Below, piece by piece: positions 35,208 to 39,918 of a stretch of DNA of 39,918 nt. Numbering within the stretch: the first letter of the stretch is position 1; the number at the start of each line of letters is the position of its first letter. The notes under the pieces were generated by a model that saw only the letters and a list, made by a program, of their open reading frames with translations, had not been told where the DNA came from and ran no database searches. This DNA comes from Ruminococcus sp. (GTDB lineage: Bacteria > Bacillota > Clostridia > Oscillospirales > Ruminococcaceae), in the NCBI GenBank assembly GCA_021203985.1, contig JAJQAB010000021.1, positions 1-39,918 on the forward strand. Direction: 5' to 3'. The position numbers were made by a program, and so were the translations under genes.

Positions 35208-38200
35208 ATGCAGTTGTTTTTGGAGACTTTTTCCCGGCTTGCGGTGTACGGTGAACTCTGTCAGGCGCGGCAGGGTGGGGTGAGTCCGGTTTCGCTGACC
35301 GGCGTGTCGCAGATTCACAGAGCGCACTTACTCACGGCACTCTGCAGGGAAGCTGCACCGATTCTGACTGTGACTGCCGATGAAGCCGAAGCATGGCGGC
35401 TTTGTGAGGACATCAATATGATGGTGGATCAGCGCATGGCGTGGCTGTTTCCGGCGAAGGAACTGCTGCTGACACCAGCGGAGGGCGCAACGGTTTTCTA
35501 TGAGCATACGCGAATCGCTGCCTTGACGGCGGTGCAGCAGGGGGATTGCCGCGTGATTGTGGCGAGTGCCGAATCGTTTCTGCAGCCGACCATTTCGCCC
35601 GAATCGCTGCGATCGCATACAATTGTACTGCACCAGAACGATACGGCGGATCTGATCGCACTTTCCCAGCAGCTGATCGATTGCGGCTATGTGCGCGGCG
35701 CGGCGGTTTCGGGCGCAGGACAGTTTTCGATTCGCGGCGACATTCTGGACGTTTTTCCGGTGCAGATGCAAGCACCTGTGCGTGTGGAATTCTGGGACGA
35801 TACGGTGGATACGCTGTCGCAGTTCGATCCGGAAAGCCAGCGCCGTACGGATGCAGTGGAGACGCTGGTGATTCCGCCGGCACGGGAAATGCTCTGCGCG
35901 CCATCGACTTTGGCGGAATTGATCCGCAGCCACGGGAAAACACTGCGCGGAAAAACCGCTCCAGTAGCACGGGAACATCTCTATGCCGATGCAGATCAGC
36001 TCGATGCCGGCGTGACATTGCCGCATCTGGAGAAGTACGCGCCGCTTCTCTGGGATACGCCGCCGCTGGTGACGGATTATGGCATAGAGCTTGCGTGCTT
36101 TTGCGAATACGGCGCAATTGCGGACACCCAGCGCGGTATTCTGGGGCAGTATCGGGAGGATTGTAAGCTCTTGCTGGAATCCGGCGACCTCTGCCGCGGA
36201 CTGGAGGGCTATTATCAGAATCCGGCGGAATGCATGGTGCGCCTGTCGGGGACGTTTCAAGTTTATGCCAGCAATTTTTTTCAGGGAGGCGAGCGCATTG
36301 CGTTTCAAAAGCTGCTTCGTGTCGATGCGCTGCAAAACGCACCCTGGGGTGGCGAGCTTCGCCAGCTGACTGAGGATCTGCGCGTGTACTGCGAACAGGA
36401 CTATTGCACAGTGCTGTGCGCCGGAAGCGAAAAGACACTGCCGATTTTGCAGCAGGATTTGCAGGAGAGCGGAATTCCCTGCGAGCTGGCAAAGCCGGAC
36501 AGCCCCTGGCGCGCTGGGATGGTTTATCTGCGCACAGGCTGCCTTTCCGGCGGATTTTCTTACCCGGAAATCAAAACCGCACTGATCACGCAGAACAAAA
36601 CGATCCGCACGGCGTCAAAGCGCAAAAAACACCGGCGCGGCGAGGAAATCCGTTCCCTGGCGGATATCACACAGGGCGACCTGGTCGTACATGCGCTGCA
36701 TGGGATCGGCAGATTTCTGGGGATTCGAAAGCTCGAACTAGAAGGCGTGACGAAGGATTATATCACGATCCAATACGCCGGAAAGGAAAATCTGTATGTG
36801 CCGGTCACTCAGCTGGACTTGGTTTCGAAGTATATCGGTCCGCGTGAGGACAGCCATGTGAAGCTAAGCCGTCTTTCCTCGCCAGAATGGCAAAAAACGC
36901 GAAGCCGTGTGCGCGGCGCGGTCAAGGATATGGCGGATGAGCTTCTGGCGCTGTACGCGAAGCGCGAAAAGACAAAGGGCTTTGCTTTCAAGCCGGACGA
37001 CGAGGTACAGCGCGAATTCGAAGAGCGCTTCCCCTATGTGGAAACGGAGGATCAGCTGCATTGTGTCGAGGAAATCAAGCAGGATATGGAGTGCCCCCGC
37101 CCGATGGATCGGCTGCTGTGCGGCGATGTGGGCTTTGGAAAAACCGAGGTTGCTCTGTGCGCTGCGATGAAATGCGTTCTGAGTGGCAAGCAGTGTGCCA
37201 TCTTAGTGCCGACAACGGTGCTGGCGATGCAGCATTACCAGACGGCGCTGCGGCGGTTCGAGCACTTTCCGGTGAATGTGGAAATGCTGTCGCGTTTTGT
37301 GCCGCAGAAGCGCCAGAAAGAGATCCTGAAGGATGTCGCCGCCGGAAAAACCGATCTGCTGATCGGCACGCACCGCATTGTACAGGACGATGTCAAATTC
37401 CGTTCGCTGGGACTTGCGATCATTGACGAGGAACAGCGCTTCGGCGTGGCACATAAGGAAAAGTTCAAGAAGCTGTTCGCCGGCGTGGATCTGCTCACAC
37501 TTTCTGCAACGCCGATTCCGCGAACGCTGAACATGGCGATGAGTGGAATCCGCGATATGTCCGTACTTTCACAGCCGCCGGAGAATCGCTATCCGGTGCA
37601 GACGTATGTGATGGAGTACAGCGAATCGGTGATCATCCAGGCGATTTCGCGCGAGCTGAAACGGGACGGTCAGGTCTATTATATCCACAACCGTGTGGAA
37701 ACGATCACCTATACAGCGGCGCGCCTGCAAAAACAGCTGCCGAATGCGCGGATTCTCGTGGTGCACGGTAGGATGAACGAAACCGAGATGTCCGAGATCT
37801 GGCGAAAACTCGTGGAGCACGAGGCGGACGTTCTTGTCTGCACGACAATTATCGAAACGGGCATGGATGTGCCGAATGTCAACACGCTGATTGTGGAAAA
37901 CGCCGACTGCTTCGGGCTGAGCCAAATGTACCAGCTTCGGGGCAGAGTCGGCAGATCGAACCGCCGCGCCTACACCTATTTTACGTTTCCCCGGGATAAG
38001 GCACTGCGTGAGGAGTCAACACGCCGGCTTGCGGCAATGCGCGAGTTCACACGGTTTGGCAGCGGCTTTCAGATCGCCCTGCGCGACCTCGAAATTCGCG
38101 GCGCAGGCAGCTTGCTCGGCAGCAAACAGCACGGGCATATGGAGTCGGTGGGCTATGACATGTACCTGCGGCTTTTGAACGAAGCGGTCGTACAGGCAAA

Positions 38201-38666
38201 GGGCGAACCGATCCGGCAGACGGCGGAATGTGCGGTGGATATCTGCATTGACGCGCATATTCCGGAGACGTATATCGAAAGCCTGAATCAGCGGCTGGAT
38301 ATGTACCGGAAAATCGTGGCGGTGCAGACCGAAGAGGACGAAATGGATCTGCTCGATGAACTGATCGACCGCTATGGCGAACCGCCGCAGGAGGTCATGG
38401 GATTGATCACAGTGTCGAGACAGCGCAGCATGGCGGCACAGCTCGGCATCACGGAAATCAGCCAGCGCGGCGATACGATTTTGTTTTATCTCGAACAGCC
38501 GACCGCAGAGATGATCGCGGCACTGTCGCAGCGCTACCGCGGCAGGGTGACGTTCGCGAGTGTCGGAAAGCCGTATCTCGGCGTGCGGATCGACCGCGAG
38601 AAATCACTCGACTTGATGCGCGAAGTGCTGGAGATCTTAAGCGGTGCGTGCGAGGAAACGGCATAG
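35208..38666 (+). CDS. mfd: Transcription-repair coupling factor
   Basis: Mfd removes RNA polymerase stalled at DNA damage and recruits UvrA. The 1152-residue protein has the UvrB-like N-terminal region (SIRGDILDVFP) and the RNA-polymerase-interaction domain (GDLVVHALHGIGRFLG, then ENLYVPVTQLD). The RecG-like motor has Walker A GDVGFGKT (639-646), the DEEQ box (740-743) and LSATPIPRTL, and the C-terminal autoinhibitory domain follows. Length is normal. AAAGGGGG precedes the ATG at 35208. The stop is UAG, so UAG is also a normal stop here. The gene is intact, and it shows that long genes in this window can be read without error. Confidence 0.98.
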   Translation: MQLFLETFSRLAVYGELCQARQGGVSPVSLTGVSQIHRAHLLTALCREAAPILTVTADEAEAWRLCEDINMMVDQRMAWLFPAKELLLTPAEGATVFYEHTRIAALTAVQQGDCRVIVASAESFLQPTISPESLRSHTIVLHQNDTADLIALSQQLIDCGYVRGAAVSGAGQFSIRGDILDVFPVQMQAPVRVEFWDDTVDTLSQFDPESQRRTDAVETLVIPPAREMLCAPSTLAELIRSHGKTLRGKTAPVAREHLYADADQLDAGVTLPHLEKYAPLLWDTPPLVTDYGIELACFCEYGAIADTQRGILGQYREDCKLLLESGDLCRGLEGYYQNPAECMVRLSGTFQVYASNFFQGGERIAFQKLLRVDALQNAPWGGELRQLTEDLRVYCEQDYCTVLCAGSEKTLPILQQDLQESGIPCELAKPDSPWRAGMVYLRTGCLSGGFSYPEIKTALITQNKTIRTASKRKKHRRGEEIRSLADITQGDLVVHALHGIGRFLGIRKLELEGVTKDYITIQYAGKENLYVPVTQLDLVSKYIGPREDSHVKLSRLSSPEWQKTRSRVRGAVKDMADELLALYAKREKTKGFAFKPDDEVQREFEERFPYVETEDQLHCVEEIKQDMECPRPMDRLLCGDVGFGKTEVALCAAMKCVLSGKQCAILVPTTVLAMQHYQTALRRFEHFPVNVEMLSRFVPQKRQKEILKDVAAGKTDLLIGTHRIVQDDVKFRSLGLAIIDEEQRFGVAHKEKFKKLFAGVDLLTLSATPIPRTLNMAMSGIRDMSVLSQPPENRYPVQTYVMEYSESVIIQAISRELKRDGQVYYIHNRVETITYTAARLQKQLPNARILVVHGRMNETEMSEIWRKLVEHEADVLVCTTIIETGMDVPNVNTLIVENADCFGLSQMYQLRGRVGRSNRRAYTYFTFPRDKALREESTRRLAAMREFTRFGSGFQIALRDLEIRGAGSLLGSKQHGHMESVGYDMYLRLLNEAVVQAKGEPIRQTAECAVDICIDAHIPETYIESLNQRLDMYRKIVAVQTEEDEMDLLDELIDRYGEPPQEVMGLITVSRQRSMAAQLGITEISQRGDTILFYLEQPTAEMIAALSQRYRGRVTFASVGKPYLGVRIDREKSLDLMREVLEILSGACEETA

Positions 38667-38709
38667 CATTGTTCGAAATTCGTCAGATTGGGCGGAAAAC
38701 GAATAGGCT

Positions 38710-38801
38710 TTTTGGTAAATTGCACATAGACAACGGTTTTGTTTTATGCTATAATAAGATCATGGATCATAGTGATACGGCATACCGTGCGGACGGTATG
38801 C
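38710..38801 (+). promoter_or_regulatory. Promoter and leader hairpin of the 38828 gene
   Basis: TAGACA (38727-38732), a 17-base spacer and TATAAT (38750-38755). AAATTGCACATAGACAA nearly repeats the sequence upstream of the paralogue at 20319. In the leader, GCATACCGT (38780-38788) pairs with ACGGTATGC (38793-38801) around a 4-base loop. Confidence 0.75.
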
Positions 38802-38827
38802 ATTAGGTTTTTAAGGAGGAGATCCCT

Positions 38828-39858
38828 ATGAAGATGATGAAAAAAATTGCGGCGTGCTTTGTCACTGTGGCAGTGGCTTCGGTTTCTGTGGCCGCGATGG
38901 GAATGCAGGCGAGCGCAACGGATGAACCGCCGTATACGGCATATTTGTGTGCATCGATTGGTGGCGTTGCACAGTGGTCAGCTGGCGAATGGGAAACCAA
39001 AACGGCAACCATCACTGCGGACGCAGCTACAGCACCTCGGTTGTCATTCCAGATCCTGGCTCGGAAACGATCGATTTTTTGATGCTGACGACTGATATTA
39101 ATGCGTACGCGTTTGTAGAAGAGGGCGGCGATCCGCTGACAGAAGGCACGGCGAATATCACGATCGATTCGATTGAAATTGTTCGCGTTGGTACGGAAGC
39201 AGTAGATACAATCCAGTACAATGGTCCGTCCGAACACTCGCTCTTCCTGAACGATGATGGCAGTACGTTTCATGTAAACATCCTGAATACATGGGCAGCG
39301 GCACAGGCTACGTCTGATATTGATACGACTGTCGATGGCGGTCTGGCGGTTGGCGACAAGCTTGTCGTAAACTTCACCGTAAGCGGCATCAGTGCCGGCG
39401 GCGGTATGGCGGAGACGGAAGAAGAGTCATCGAGCGACAGCTCCGAGGACAGTTCCAGCAGCGATAGCAGTGACAGCAACAGCTCCGACAGCTCCAGCGA
39501 TTCGAACAGCAGTTCGTCCAACAGCAATAGTTCTTCTTCTTCGAACAGCAACTCCACCGGTTCTGATGGCAACACAAGCAGCTCCGGCGATGATGGCGAA
39601 TCAGACGACGCGACCGGTTCGAATTCGACATCGAACAGTAACTCCACAAACTCCGGCGGCACGTCCAGCAATTCTGGCGGCAGCTCGTCTAGTAGTTCGG
39701 GCGACAGCAGCAGTTCGAATAATTCCAGCGGCTCTACCACAAACAATGCAACCACCTTGAAAACCGGGGACTTTGGCATTGCGGCAGTTGTACTGGGTGC
39801 AGTAGCAGCAGCGGCGCTTGGCGTTGGCGCGTTCACTGCAACACGGAAGAAGAAGTAA
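38828..39858 (+). pseudogene. Wall-anchored surface protein paralogous to the 20319 protein, frameshifted
   Basis: A signal peptide (ending near QASA) is followed by the same unknown module as the 20319 protein (PYTAYLCAS, then DINAYAFVEEGGDP and ILNTWA). A Ser/Asn/Thr-rich stalk of more than 100 residues and a C-terminal LKTGD-type motif, hydrophobic helix and RKKK tail follow, which is a surface anchor rather than a dockerin. AAGGAGG lies upstream of the ATG. The frame is broken near 39021, where one G appears to be missing (ATITAD then SYSTSVVIP); restoring it aligns with ATIEEDGSYTVSY of the paralogue. The rest is open to TAA at 39858. A MITE-like end begins three bases past the stop. Confidence 0.8.
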
Positions 39859-39861
39859 TAA

Positions 39862-39918
39862 TAGGCAACCCCGCGCAAAGACCGCCTGCGGCTTTGCGCG
39901 CCATCTGCTGCGACCGAA
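39862..39918. repeat. MITE-like element, copy 3, cut by the window edge
   Basis: TAGGCAACCCCGCGCAAAGA and the following CGGCTTTGCGCGCCATCTGC match the left 50 bases of the element at 6042. The right end is outside the window. Confidence 0.7.

Noticed and set aside
1-39918. Reassigned stop codons as the explanation for the internal UGA and UAG codons
   Set aside because: GH9, pth, the ArsR gene and the lipoprotein at 10949 end correctly at UGA and mfd ends at UAG; intact genes have no internal stops. Decay explains the data better, though the Trp coincidence is kept as a finding.

Overview
The window looks like a chromosomal segment of a low-GC Gram-positive gut or rumen bacterium close to cellulosome-forming Ruminococcus (Oscillospiraceae). 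The evidence is dockerin-bearing glycoside hydrolases of families GH9 and GH74 with Thr-rich linkers, together with Firmicutes-type rny, ftsH, typA, ppdK, glmU, pth and mfd. Most Shine-Dalgarno sites are strong, and several promoters match TTGACA-17-TATAAT well. I see no rRNA, CRISPR array, prophage or complete insertion sequence.

Layout. 113-1657: wreck of a secreted dockerin metallopeptidase (minus). 1948-5498: ftsH and rny, converging on a shared terminator. 5500-6440: non-coding, with a MITE-like element, an orphan terminator and an orphan promoter. 6440-9732: tadA, then a GH3 pseudogene. 9743-12464 (minus): frameshifted noc, a lipoprotein, a 56-residue ferredoxin and a zinc-type ArsR regulator. 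12840-13503: broken YjbR/MmcQ gene. 13673-13861: tRNA-Thr and tRNA-Tyr. 14042-17476: typA and two lipoproteins. 17672-24274: cellulosomal cluster of GH9, a dockerin protein with an internal UGA, and convergent GH74. 24669-27072: a VanY-type carboxypeptidase and a branched-chain aminotransferase. 27171-29500 (minus): a three-gene peptidoglycan-binding/SpoIID-like operon, largely decayed. 29612-29776: a candidate stand-alone small RNA with its own promoter and terminator. 29966-38666: ppdK (minus), then glmU, pth and mfd (plus). 38828-39858: a wall-anchored paralogue of the 20319 surface protein, frameshifted. 39862-end: another copy of the MITE end.

How it fits together. The GH9, GH74 and GH3 proteins would attack cellulose, xyloglucan and beta-linked oligosaccharides, and the dockerins would attach the secreted enzymes to a scaffoldin encoded elsewhere. 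VanY acts on the cell wall. PPDK, the aminotransferase, FtsH, RNase Y, TypA, Pth and Mfd are housekeeping genes. The most striking overall pattern is that every housekeeping gene is intact while eight accessory genes carry nonsense and/or frameshift lesions. At several in-frame UGA codons, homology or a duplicated paralogue indicates tryptophan. Because several intact genes end at UGA, ordinary gene decay is the leading explanation, with sequencing error a rival for the homopolymer cases. The best candidates for something undescribed are the RNA at 29612-29776 and the dispersed inverted-repeat family with ends like GGCAACACCGCACARAGA.
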